Counted from the first letter of the stretch, positions 17,656 to 25,496 are shown. The stretch is 29,157 nt of DNA from JAHDHW01 sp964551455 (GCA_964551455.1 CAZKDA010000033.1:1-29157), one strand, 5' to 3'. Numbers and translations: made by a program. The notes: generated by a model from the sequence alone, not told the origin.

Positions 17656-17700
17656 CAAAGATCGCAAGAGCGAACCACTATTTTTGTGACTTCTGTCACA
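17656..17700 (-). promoter_or_regulatory. Crp/Fnr-type operator and -7 box of the thioredoxin gene
   Basis: TGTGACAGAAGTCACA (minus strand, 17700-17685) is a perfect TGTGA-N6-TCACA palindrome. After exactly 21 nt comes GATCTTTG (17663-17656), a near-consensus -7 box, and 19 nt later the ATG. No TTTG -33 box is present, as expected for an activator-dependent promoter. The operator centre would be near -43 if transcription starts ~7 nt after the -7 box. The same arrangement precedes the rhodanese gene. Confidence 0.7.
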
Positions 17701-17791
17701 CTATAGCAAAGGCTTCAAAATTCAACTTGATGTTTTCAGATTCTTTATTAATTTCCATATTTTTCCACGATAACCTAAAAAATGGACTTCA

Positions 17792-18373
17792 ATGAATTAC
17801 CACTCAACTTTTCCAATACTAACAGTGATCCTTTTTTTTAATTTATGTCTAAAAGTATCGCTCGACGCCCAAAATACCTGGGTGGAGTGGGACGACGAAT
17901 CCGCAACATGGCTCTCTGGCATTGCCGATAATTCCCACGAAAAGGACATCGCTATTTCCGACCTGAACAAAGACGGCTGGGTGGATATCATCGTCGTCCA
18001 CAAGGCCCCCTTCTCCAATCCGGGCCCACGGCAGTATCTGCTGTTGATGAACAATGGCGGTACGCTCACGGATGAAATCGCAACCTACGCGCCCGGCTTT
18101 ATTACCAGGCATACGGATGCCCGCGATATTTATATCGGTGATTTTGACAACGACGGTTGGGACGACGTGATCATCGCCAACACCTTCGCCGATCAGCCCG
18201 TTTATTACCGCAATCTCGGAGAAAATGCCTCCGGCGACTGGCTGGGGCTGGCCGATGAAAGCAACCTTCGGTTTCCGCTTCCTCTAAGCGTAAATCCGCT
18301 CCAGTTTTGCGCAGTCTGGGCTGGCGATATCAATGGAGACGGAACGCCCGACCTCCGGTGCGGGACAAGTTAG
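17792..18373 (+). pseudogene. Truncated FG-GAP/VCBS repeat secreted protein
   Basis: This 193-residue open frame has a signal peptide (cut near LDA-Q27) and three calcium-binding FG-GAP loops: DLNKDGWVD (57-65), DFDNDGWDD (117-125) and DINGDGTPD (179-187). Proteins of this type normally run to several hundred residues with seven blades and, in Bacteroidota, a T9SS domain. Here the frame enters an intergenic repeat unit (CCCGACCTCCGGTGCGGGA at 18347-18365) in the middle of the third loop and stops at a TAG in that repeat. It is therefore best read as a 5' fragment of a broken gene. It is the only plus-strand gene in the island and diverges from the thioredoxin promoter. Confidence 0.75.
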
Positions 18374-18489
18374 GGTATGGTTCCGGCCTTGCCGGAACGA
18401 GGATAATTCCGACGAAGTCGGAATAGGGATAAAAGGGGATTTTAATCCTTTACTATCCCCCACAATCCCCGTTCTGACGAAGTCAGAAC
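18347..18489. repeat. Cluster of four small hairpins replacing the end of the FG-GAP gene
   Basis: CCCGACCTCCGGTGCGGGA (18347-18365) matches 28907-28925 at 16 of 19 positions. Then come GTTCCGGC-CTT-GCCGGAAC (18380-18398), ATTCCGAC-GAA-GTCGGAAT (18406-18424) and GTTCTGAC-GAA-GTCAGAAC (18471-18489), each a perfect 8-bp stem with a 3-nt loop but of different sequence. The 15-mer GGGACAAGTTAGGGT overlaps at 18362. Confidence 0.8.
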
Positions 18490-18508
18490 TTATCCCCTTA
18501 TCTCCACT

Positions 18509-19921
18509 TTACAACTCCGTGAGTTGCTCTTTGAATTCAGTTCTCCTAAGCCCCATCTTTGACAATTCGTTATAACCACCCAGCACATTTACCACATCGT
18601 GGATACCCCGCGCTTTCAGGATCGAAGCTGCGATCAGCGAGCGATAGCCGCTGGCACAGTGCAGGTAATATTTCTCATTCCGTTTGATCCGGTTCATATT
18701 TTTATTGATGAAATCCAGCGGAATGTTTTTCACTCGTCTGAGGTGTTCAGTGTTGTATTCGCTTTCTTTTCTGACGTCGATCACGTTGGGGTTTTTCCTT
18801 CGGAACAATTCTTTGAATACGATCGGGCTGACCTCTTCGACCATATCCACCTGTTCCCCTGCTTTTTTCCAGGCTTTAAAACCTCCTTCGAGGTAACCGA
18901 TGGAATTGTCGTATCCCACTCTCGCAAGGCGCGTAACCACTTCTTCTTCACGGCCAGGATCAGCAACAAACAGGATCGGTTGCTTCAAATCGGGGATCAA
19001 TACGCCAACCCAGTTAGCAAAGCTGCCATCCAGACCGATGAATATCGAGCCGGGGATAAAACCCTTTGCAAATTCCTCTTTGCTGCGGGTATCCAGCACG
19101 ATGGCGTCTTCCAGTTCCCAGGCCGCTTTAAAAGCTCTGACCTTTAAAGGCTTGACGCCACGTTCTCTCACGGTGTCGATGCTTTCATAACCCATCTTGT
19201 TCATCATGGCGTTTTTGGGGAAATATTGCGGCGGTTCGACAAGCCCCGTAGTCACTTCCTTGATAAATTCAGCCTTGGTCATATCTGCCCTGAGCGCGTA
19301 ATTGAACTTTTTCTGGTCGCCCAAAGTACCTTCGGTTTCTTTGCTCATTTTTTTGCCACAAGCCGATCCGGCTCCGTGTCCGGGATAAACGATCACATCG
19401 TCAGCCAGGGGCATGATCTTGTTGCGGAGGCTGTCAAAAAGATGAGCGGCCAGGTCTTCCTGAGTAATTTCGCCCTGTTTGATGGCCAGGTCAGGACGGC
19501 CTACATCGCCAAGAAACAAAGTATCTCCCGTGAAGATCGCATGATCTTTTCCGTTTTCATCCTTGAGCAGGTAAGTCACAGATTCCATCGTATGGCCTGG
19601 GGTGTGCAACACTTTGATAGTGACATTTCCCAGTTTCAACTCTTCGTTATCTTCTGCAATATGCGCATTGAAATTGGGTTTTGCAGTAGGTCCGTAAACG
19701 ATGATTGCACCAGTCTTTTTCGCCAGATCCAAATGGCCTGAAACGAAATCAGCATGGAAATGGGTTTCCAGCACGTATTTGATATTTGCATTATCAGCCT
19801 TTGCTCTGTCGATGTACGGTTCAGTTTCCCGCAAAGGGTCGATGATCGCAACTTCTCCTTCACTTTCGATGTAGTAAGCGGCTTCCGCCAAACATCCGGT
19901 ATAAATTTGTTCTATTTTCAT
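18509..19921 (-). CDS. Persulfide dioxygenase-type MBL hydrolase fused to two rhodanese domains (copy 1)
   Basis: This is a 470-residue cytoplasmic protein with CstB-like layout. The MBL domain (1-~245) has THFHADF (His54, His56, Asp58), HTPGH (His110), TGDTLFLGDVGRPD (Asp133) and YPGHGAGSACGK (His182). Phe59 replaces the last His of the usual HxHxDH motif, which fits a mononuclear-iron ETHE1-type persulfide dioxygenase rather than a dinuclear hydrolase. The first rhodanese domain (~260-360) has ADPGREEE where the catalytic loop should be and lacks the Cys. The second (~365-465) has HCASGYRS with Cys422. It is predicted to oxidise glutathione-, CoA- or protein-persulfide with O2 to sulfite, or to thiosulfate when combined with the rhodanese. 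It follows the single rhodanese gene by 181 nt and is a close paralog of the gene at 27321-28736. Confidence 0.92.
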   Translation of the reverse strand: MKIEQIYTGCLAEAAYYIESEGEVAIIDPLRETEPYIDRAKADNANIKYVLETHFHADFVSGHLDLAKKTGAIIVYGPTAKPNFNAHIAEDNEELKLGNVTIKVLHTPGHTMESVTYLLKDENGKDHAIFTGDTLFLGDVGRPDLAIKQGEITQEDLAAHLFDSLRNKIMPLADDVIVYPGHGAGSACGKKMSKETEGTLGDQKKFNYALRADMTKAEFIKEVTTGLVEPPQYFPKNAMMNKMGYESIDTVRERGVKPLKVRAFKAAWELEDAIVLDTRSKEEFAKGFIPGSIFIGLDGSFANWVGVLIPDLKQPILFVADPGREEEVVTRLARVGYDNSIGYLEGGFKAWKKAGEQVDMVEEVSPIVFKELFRRKNPNVIDVRKESEYNTEHLRRVKNIPLDFINKNMNRIKRNEKYYLHCASGYRSLIAASILKARGIHDVVNVLGGYNELSKMGLRRTEFKEQLTEL

Positions 19922-19973
19922 GTGTTTAAGAAATTAATTGGTTAGGGAATAGAAGTCAACTCATTTTGCATAT

Positions 19974-19990
19974 TACGATTGTAAATCGTA
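19974..19990. promoter_or_regulatory. 17-bp palindrome before MBL-rhodanese copy 1
   Basis: TACGATT-GTA-AATCGTA is a perfect 7-3-7 palindrome whose near edge lies 52 nt upstream of the start at 19921, the usual place for an operator. It is not of the TGTGA-N6-TCACA type, so it would bind a different regulator; ArsR-like sulfur sensors such as BigR/SqrR use AT-rich palindromes, but that match is only by analogy. Confidence 0.5.
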
Positions 19991-20038
19991 TAAATGTTGC
20001 AGCGACCTCAATTTATCTGTTTAATCAGTCATGCGATA

Positions 20039-20059
20039 TGACGGTTATCATAATGGTCA
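20039..20059. promoter_or_regulatory. 21-bp imperfect palindrome upstream of MBL-rhodanese copy 1
   Basis: TGAC-GG-TTAT-C-ATAA-TG-GTCA is symmetrical at all positions but the two GG/TG pairs and the centre. It lies about 120 nt upstream of the MBL-rhodanese start and 44 nt after the rhodanese stop. A second regulator site or a short transcript-end structure are both possible. The remaining ~180-nt space shows no gene. Confidence 0.35.
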
Positions 20060-20102
20060 ATGATTTTTATCAGCCGGTGCGTTGATCTTTTTCGAAGGTA
20101 TT

Positions 20103-20432
20103 TCAACCACGTTGGTTTCGGTTAATGATTTTTTGGACGCTTTCCCAGCGCCCTCCGTTGTACGCTTCAATACCTCGTTGTTTTAACTTTGTTACAGCAA
20201 TCCCGCTGCGGTATCCCGAACGGCAACAAGCGATAACAGGGCTGTTAGAAGCTCTGATCTTTCTGATCTGTTTTTCAATTTGATCCAAGGGAATGTTGAT
20301 CGAATCTTTGAGGTGATTTTCTTTATACTCCGAAGGAGTTCGGACATCGATGATCACGGCGCCGTTTTGTATCAATTCGGCAATTTCATCGCTGTTGTCC
20401 ATGCCGAGCAGTTTTTCTATGAATTTGAACAT
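20103..20432 (-). CDS. Single-domain rhodanese sulfurtransferase
   Basis: This is a 109-residue cytoplasmic protein. IDVRTPSEYKENHLKDSINI (residues 28-47) is the rhodanese front motif, and ACCRSGYRSG (68-77) is the active-site loop with catalytic Cys70 preceded by a second Cys69. It is predicted to pick up sulfane sulfur from thiosulfate or persulfide and hand it to thiols, thioredoxin or the MBL-rhodanese protein encoded next. Its promoter has the same Crp/Fnr-type operator and spacing as the thioredoxin gene. The loop CRSGYRS is identical to that of MBL-rhodanese copy 2. Confidence 0.92.
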   Translation of the reverse strand: MFKFIEKLLGMDNSDEIAELIQNGAVIIDVRTPSEYKENHLKDSINIPLDQIEKQIRKIRASNSPVIACCRSGYRSGIAVTKLKQRGIEAYNGGRWESVQKIINRNQRG

Positions 20433-20448
20433 GTTTTTAATTTTGATA

Positions 20449-20493
20449 CAAAGAAAGGGTTATTCGGCAGCCGGTTCAGTGACTTGCATCACA
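20449..20493 (-). promoter_or_regulatory. Crp/Fnr-type operator and -7 box of the rhodanese gene
   Basis: TGTGATGCAAGTCACT (minus strand, 20493-20478) keeps 9 of the 10 fixed bases of TGTGA-N6-TCACA. Exactly 21 nt later comes TTTCTTTG (20456-20449), and the ATG at 20432 follows 16 nt after it. No -33 TTTG is seen. The geometry is identical to the thioredoxin promoter, including the shared TCTTTGTNTC around the -7 box and AAGTCAC in the operator. Confidence 0.7.
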
Positions 20494-20554
20494 TGGGGTT
20501 GAAATTTATTGTGCTTTTTTCTTAATCAGCGAGATTGGCGGAATAGAAAAATAG

Positions 20555-20638
20555 CTCACAGAATCCACAGAATTACACGATGAAACCCCAACATATTTCA
20601 ACTTTCTCTTTTCTGTGGATTTCTGTGCTTTCTGTGAG
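20555..20638. repeat. Inverted repeat with decamer arms behind the molybdoenzyme gene
   Basis: The left arm CTCACAGAAT-CCACAGAATT (20555-20574) and the right arm TTCTGTGGAT-TTCTGTGCTT-TCTGTGAG (20611-20638) are built of 10-nt units and are complementary apart from an extra unit on the right. It ends 19 nt from the molybdoenzyme stop. Same build as the element at 1651-1814, different sequence. Confidence 0.65.
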
Positions 20639-20657
20639 AAAAAAATTCGCCTCAACT

Positions 20658-23549
20658 TCACTCCTCCTTCAATGTCCCCATTTCATTTGCATTTTCGAGA
20701 TAGAACAATTCCTTAACGGGGCGCAATGGACGACCAAACCAGAGCGGGCGGCGAAGACCGTCAGGCCCCGGAGCAGGTCGCGTCATTTTGAGCCATTCTT
20801 TGTAAATCTCATGCGAGCGTTCGGTATCCACGAAAATATCGCCGTATTGGTCACCCGGTTGAGGCTTTTCGATCCTCACTCGCTGGTGCCAGCAGTGCAT
20901 GCCGCTGATCGGGTCAGGATGAACGGCGTGGGTGATGTTTTGGTGAACGCCGCCGTCAGACCAAAAGATGCGGCTGCTGTCCTTGTCTTCGCTTTTGAAG
21001 GGTTTGATGCCGGAGATCGTTTGCATTTTCCAGCCGCCTTTGCCATTGTTTTCGACGTGAACGGTGTTGGTTGCCCAGCGGTTGCCCGTCTTGTCCTGCG
21101 GACGGCGCCAGCGGCCAAGGTGGTGCGAGCAGGCGATCACACCCGGTTTCATGCCCTGTGTTACCCATACCTTGTCGATGAAATAACCGATATCAGTGTT
21201 CAGTCTAACCAGATCACCGGTTTTGAAACCAAAACGATTGGCGTCGTCGGGGTGCATCCAGATCGGGTTGCGGTTGGAAATTTCAGCCAGCCATTTGGCA
21301 TTTCCGGAGCGGGAGTGGATCAACGTTGGCAGCCTGAAAGTCGGAACCAGGCAGTACTCTCCTTTTTCTTTGTCGAGGTTGTCGGGATGGATGTGGCTTT
21401 TAATGTAACCGGGAATGACGTACTCCGGCCATTTCCAGTCGATCATGGTTTGTGAATAAAATTCATTTTTGCGGGAAGGCGTTGGAAAACCTACAAAAGG
21501 AATTCCGTTTACCATGACTCCGATCTTATTGCCACCTTTGGAAATAACCTTCGTTTTTTCATCCACCGTCGCGCCTTGCATTTGGGCATCCGAAAGCCGC
21601 GTTTCATGTTTATTATAAGTATGTTTTTCCACCTCAAAGGCGCCGTACTTTTTCATATATTCCAGCTCGGTGATCCCTTCCTTTTTTGCCGCCTCAGGCA
21701 AATGGGGCGTATTTTCAAAAATGAACTGGTAATATTCGTCGATGTTGATCTTTTCTTCGGGGCGGTAGGGCGAGATAAAATGTTTGCGGATGCCGAGACT
21801 TCCATCCGGGTCAATGCGCCAGCTCAATTCGATCCAGAATTCATCTTCCTCCCACACTTCGCCGGGGTTGACTTCGTAGGTGAATTCCACCTTGTTTCCG
21901 GCTCTCCGCGCAGCTTCCCGCAGCACCGGCTGCCGGAATGCGATCCATTTCCCGGAATGCGTGGCATAGCTATTCAAATCATGCCTTTCGGACGCATGAC
22001 CCATCGGGAGCACATAATCGGCAAAGAAAGCCGTTTCGTTCCAGGTAGGAGTCAGCGCGATATGGCATCCAACCTTTTCGGGATCGCTGAGGGCTTCCAT
22101 CCAGGTGAATCCGTCGGGATATGTCCAAACTGGGTTGAAAACCCTTGTGAAATAAACATCCAGTTTCCCGCGGCCTTCTTTCAAAAAGTGCGGAAGCAGG
22201 AAGCTCATTTCAAAAAATGCCAGCGGATATTCGTTGGGGAAATGCAGTTCGTTCCAGAATTTTTGTGCAGGGGGCACATCAAAAAACTTAGGTTTGAACT
22301 TGCTCCAGCTATTCGGAGAAGTACCGCCTACCGTTCCGACGCTACCTGTCAGCACATTTAAAAAATGCAAAGCCCTCGACACACACCATCCACCGAGGTT
22401 GCCGCTGGCAGCGCTCCGCCAGTTGTGCGTGGAAAAACGCTCTCCTGCTTCTCCGATCTTCCGGGCAACTTCAACGATCATTTCCGCTTTGACGCCGCTT
22501 TCTTTTTCTGCAAACTCCGGAGTATATTCTACATATTCCTCCCGCGCTTTTTCGATAAAGTTTTCAAAAGTCAGAACGGTTCCCGGATGTCTTTTTTCGA
22601 GGTACTCTTCCCAGTTGACCCATTTTTCCATAAAACTCCGGTTGTACAAACCTTCGTCGAGGATCACTTTTGCCATAGCCAGCAATACCGCAGCTTCGGA
22701 ACCCGGATAGCTAGGCATCCAATAATCCGACATGCTCGCTGTATTGGAAAGTCGCGGATCCATTGTGGCGAGCTTTGCACCTTTCATTTTGCCTTCGATG
22801 ATGCGCTGGGCGTGGGGATTGAAATAATGGCCGCTTTCGAGGTGTGCCGAGATCAGCAGGATGAACTTTGCGTTGGCGTGATCGGGTGAAGGGCGGTCGT
22901 AACCGTACCAGATGTTGTAGCCGAAGCGTGCTCCGGAGGAGCAAATATTGGTGTGGCTATTGTGCCCGTCAACCCCCCAAGCCTGCAACACCCGGTCGGC
23001 ATAACCCTCATGCCCCGGGCGGCCAACGTGATAGGCTACTTCGTTGTTTCTTTTTTCGACGATGGCTTTTCGGATGCGGGCGGCAATATCGTCCAGCGCA
23101 TCCTCCCAACTTACGCGTTCCCACTCGCCTTCACCACGTTTTCCGGTTCTTTTCAAAGGGTACAAAATGCGGTCGGGGTCGTTGATCTGATTGATGGTGG
23201 CAGGACCTTTGGCGCAGTTCCGCCCTCTGCTGCCGGGATGATAGGGATTTCCTTCAAACTTCCGGACGGTGTAGGTAGATTTATCAATATAAGCCGTCAA
23301 CCCGCAGGCACTTTCACAATTGAAGCAGGTGGTGGGAACGATGGTATAATTTGTTTTTTTGACGCGCGGCCAGGCCGTGGCTTCGTATTCTGTCCAGTCG
23401 TGCCATTGTTCCATCGGCGGGAATTTGGTCAGATCGCCAGGCTCGGTCAACCGACCCACAGCAGTAGCTTCTTCCTTGTGCAAATTTGGGATCAAATGCA
23501 GCTTCTCAGCGATCCGCTCTATGATGGTGTGCTTTTTCTTATTCGTCAT
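20658..23549 (-). CDS. soeA: Molybdopterin oxidoreductase catalytic subunit, probably cytoplasmic sulfite dehydrogenase SoeA
   Basis: This is a 963-residue protein of the DMSO-reductase superfamily. The N-terminal [4Fe-4S] motif is Cys75-x2-Cys78-x3-Cys82 ... Cys112 (TTCFNCESACG, GRNCAKG). HTNICSSGARFG offers Cys203 as the likely molybdenum ligand. The C-terminal molydopterin-binding region starts near residue 720 (YCLVPTFRLPTLIHSRSGNA). There is no twin-arginine signal; the N-terminus is a charged ~70-residue extension ending DWTEYEATAWPR. That argues for a cytoplasm-facing enzyme such as SoeA, against exported polysulfide or thiosulfate reductases (PsrA/PhsA), which otherwise look alike. 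It is predicted to oxidise sulfite to sulfate, passing electrons to the fused iron-sulfur/NrfD subunit encoded just upstream. Direction of catalysis rests on the neighbours. I am confident of the family, less of the substrate. Confidence 0.82.
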   Translation of the reverse strand: MTNKKKHTIIERIAEKLHLIPNLHKEEATAVGRLTEPGDLTKFPPMEQWHDWTEYEATAWPRVKKTNYTIVPTTCFNCESACGLTAYIDKSTYTVRKFEGNPYHPGSRGRNCAKGPATINQINDPDRILYPLKRTGKRGEGEWERVSWEDALDDIAARIRKAIVEKRNNEVAYHVGRPGHEGYADRVLQAWGVDGHNSHTNICSSGARFGYNIWYGYDRPSPDHANAKFILLISAHLESGHYFNPHAQRIIEGKMKGAKLATMDPRLSNTASMSDYWMPSYPGSEAAVLLAMAKVILDEGLYNRSFMEKWVNWEEYLEKRHPGTVLTFENFIEKAREEYVEYTPEFAEKESGVKAEMIVEVARKIGEAGERFSTHNWRSAASGNLGGWCVSRALHFLNVLTGSVGTVGGTSPNSWSKFKPKFFDVPPAQKFWNELHFPNEYPLAFFEMSFLLPHFLKEGRGKLDVYFTRVFNPVWTYPDGFTWMEALSDPEKVGCHIALTPTWNETAFFADYVLPMGHASERHDLNSYATHSGKWIAFRQPVLREAARRAGNKVEFTYEVNPGEVWEEDEFWIELSWRIDPDGSLGIRKHFISPYRPEEKINIDEYYQFIFENTPHLPEAAKKEGITELEYMKKYGAFEVEKHTYNKHETRLSDAQMQGATVDEKTKVISKGGNKIGVMVNGIPFVGFPTPSRKNEFYSQTMIDWKWPEYVIPGYIKSHIHPDNLDKEKGEYCLVPTFRLPTLIHSRSGNAKWLAEISNRNPIWMHPDDANRFGFKTGDLVRLNTDIGYFIDKVWVTQGMKPGVIACSHHLGRWRRPQDKTGNRWATNTVHVENNGKGGWKMQTISGIKPFKSEDKDSSRIFWSDGGVHQNITHAVHPDPISGMHCWHQRVRIEKPQPGDQYGDIFVDTERSHEIYKEWLKMTRPAPGPDGLRRPLWFGRPLRPVKELFYLENANEMGTLKEE

Positions 23550-23570
23550 GGATCTGGTTTGTAAAATGAA

Positions 23571-23668
23571 GGTGTATTGGTATTATGGTATTCCCGATTT
23601 CATCGGGATCTTCGCTTCGCTACGATATGGTATTATGGTATTATGGTATTATGGTATTATGGTCAATA
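23571..23668. repeat. (GGTATTAT)n octamer array interrupted by a 41-nt hairpin unit
   Basis: About 2.5 octamers (23571-23590) precede a 41-nt unit (23591-23631) with the hairpin TCCCGATTTCATCGGGA and tail ATCTTCGCTTCGCTACGAT. Four GGTATTAT units follow (23629-23660). The 41-nt unit is identical to 28808-28848. The array lies 22 nt upstream of the soeA start. Confidence 0.85.
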
Positions 23669-23755
23669 ACCTATAGCTTTTAACTCATAACTCATGAATT
23701 CTGTCTATCGTCTAGTATCTGAACCCTGCCTGCATTTTACATAGAATTCGTGCGC

Positions 23756-23796
23756 ACCTGCCCGCCTAACGGCAGTCAGGCGGGGGTCAGGCAGGT
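23756..23796. repeat. GC-rich hairpin repeat behind the SoeBC-like gene
   Basis: ACCTGCC (23756-23762) pairs with GGCAGGT (23790-23796), and inside CGCCT pairs with AGGCG, with a bulge. It stands 20 nt after the stop at 23816 in transcript sense. It could end or stabilise that mRNA, and is probably another dispersed repeat. The rest of 23669-23755 shows nothing. Confidence 0.6.
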
Positions 23797-23815
23797 CTGA
23801 CCTCTGGCATCTCTC

Positions 23816-25441
23816 TCAACTTAACGGGATGCGCTGCGGAGCTTCCACCCATATTCGTTCGGTGATGTAAATGCCCGCGAGAATTAATATTGCTGCCAAA
23901 GCGAATATCGCCGGATTCCCTGGAGTCGCGATCATCAGGATTGCCGGAAGGATATTGCCGACCAGGATCGTTCCCCACCAAAAAGAACGGCGGTACCTTC
24001 CCCGGAGGATCATTTCCACAGTTCGTTTTGCATCTTCCGTTGGATGTGTGGTCGTCATTTCAATCAACATGGTAAAGAGGTTCAAACCTATTCCCGTAAG
24101 GAGCATATATTTTAAAAAAGAAGTCCAGCCGGCAGGATTTTCTATAAACAACCCGATCAAAGCAAAAGCCGAAGCACCCGCGAGGAAACTGTGTACCAGC
24201 ATGTGAATGGAAAGCGCCGGACTTTGCCAAAAATCGCGCCCCTTGGCCTGTGCAAAAAGAAAAGCCGTGTAAACCGCTACGATCACCGCAATGATCGCCG
24301 TGATCCATTGCAAGGGCAACAAAACGGCATTCCAGCCAAACAAGGTGGACACTCCGAGTAAGGTCAGCAAACCGCCATAAGCCGTGATCGAATAGCCTCC
24401 TTTCACGAGCCAGGAAGACCAATGCGGTCTGAGCAAGACATATACAAAACGGTCAGGCCGGTCGAGGTCTTTGATCAAAAACAGGCCGGTGGCAAGCAGG
24501 AAAAATAGCCCCAGGCCCAGCGCCATCCACTGAACTGTAGCCGAAACCTGCGCCCAGCCGAAGATCATGGCAATAAAAGGAACCAGAAAAGCTCCGGAAG
24601 CAACTGCTTTGGCAGTAACATAAGCCGGCACTTCCCATCCCCACAAGACGCCCTTGTCGGCCACGTCGTAAGCTCGTCGCCCTTTTCCAAGGAGGATATT
24701 AATGGATTTTTCTGCACCATTTTCAGCAACTTGTCCGACAGTGGTTGTTTGACCGTTTGCACGCATCAATGTTTCGACCACATCACCGTTGGAAAAGGCC
24801 AGCTTTTCGGCTTCTTTGGCATAATGCCCTACCCCATGTGTTTGCGAACTCCAGAGATAATCACCCTCCTTTTCAGTAGCCGTAGGATTGAGCGAAAGGT
24901 CGTCCGCGTCGATGTAGAAAAGATTTGGGCGGGTTCCTTTTTCCGGTTTTCTGACTTTGACCTGCTGCCTGGAAAGCAATTGGGCAATTTCGGAATCCGG
25001 GTTGTCCATATCGCCGGAAATGATGGCGTGTTCAGGACAAACATTTACACAAGCCGGTTCGAGGCCGATGTCGATGCGATGTGCACAATAGTTGCATTTT
25101 GCAGCGGTGTGATTGTTGGGGTCGATGTACAGCGCGTCGTAGGGGCAGGCCTGCATACAGGATTTGCAACCGATGCAACGGTCTTTGTCGAAATCGACGA
25201 TACCATCATCTCTCATAAAAAGCGCTTCGACGGGGCAGATGTCCACGCAGGGAGCATCGGTGCAATGGTTGCAGCGCATCACGGAAAAGAGCCGGCGGGA
25301 GTTGGGAAATTCGCCTTTTTCCACCTGCTTGACCCAGGTGCGGTTGACGCCAACGGGTACCTGATGTTCGGATTTGCAGGCGGTGGTACAGGCGTGGCAT
25401 CCAATGCACTTGCGGTTGTCAATGATAAATCCGTATTTCAT
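23816..25441 (-). CDS. soeBC: Fused four-cluster ferredoxin and NrfD/DmsC-type membrane subunit (SoeB-SoeC-like)
   Basis: This is a 541-residue fusion. Residues 1-140 form an electron-transfer subunit with sixteen cysteines for four [4Fe-4S] clusters: Cys12/15/18/22, Cys57/60/65/69, Cys89/92/95/99 and Cys116/119/131/135. A ~125-residue linker follows. Residues ~267-530 form an integral membrane domain with about eight helices and the NrfD-type elements VTAKAVASGAFLV and KDLDRPDRFVYVLLRPHWSS. In most Soe, Psr or Phs systems these are two proteins. No Tat signal is present, so the clusters face the cytoplasm like the molybdoenzyme encoded 266 nt downstream. It is predicted to carry electrons from sulfite to the quinone pool. 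It begins 55 nt after SulP on the same strand and is probably co-transcribed with it. Confidence 0.88.
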   Translation of the reverse strand: MKYGFIIDNRKCIGCHACTTACKSEHQVPVGVNRTWVKQVEKGEFPNSRRLFSVMRCNHCTDAPCVDICPVEALFMRDDGIVDFDKDRCIGCKSCMQACPYDALYIDPNNHTAAKCNYCAHRIDIGLEPACVNVCPEHAIISGDMDNPDSEIAQLLSRQQVKVRKPEKGTRPNLFYIDADDLSLNPTATEKEGDYLWSSQTHGVGHYAKEAEKLAFSNGDVVETLMRANGQTTTVGQVAENGAEKSINILLGKGRRAYDVADKGVLWGWEVPAYVTAKAVASGAFLVPFIAMIFGWAQVSATVQWMALGLGLFFLLATGLFLIKDLDRPDRFVYVLLRPHWSSWLVKGGYSITAYGGLLTLLGVSTLFGWNAVLLPLQWITAIIAVIVAVYTAFLFAQAKGRDFWQSPALSIHMLVHSFLAGASAFALIGLFIENPAGWTSFLKYMLLTGIGLNLFTMLIEMTTTHPTEDAKRTVEMILRGRYRRSFWWGTILVGNILPAILMIATPGNPAIFALAAILILAGIYITERIWVEAPQRIPLS

Positions 25442-25496
25442 TTATTTGGTTAGGTGTTTTTTCATGGTTTGTTTTCTGCCGGAAATTCATACCGCT

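Noticed and set aside
17637..17699. N-terminal 21-codon extension of thioredoxin
   Set aside because: It would translate the Crp-like operator and -7 box; the ATG at 17636 gives a normal-length thioredoxin.
20658..25441. Polysulfide or thiosulfate reductase (Psr/Phs) as first choice for the molybdoenzyme complex
   Set aside because: No Tat signal on the catalytic subunit, and the neighbours are oxidative (persulfide dioxygenases, SulP). It cannot be excluded without phylogeny.
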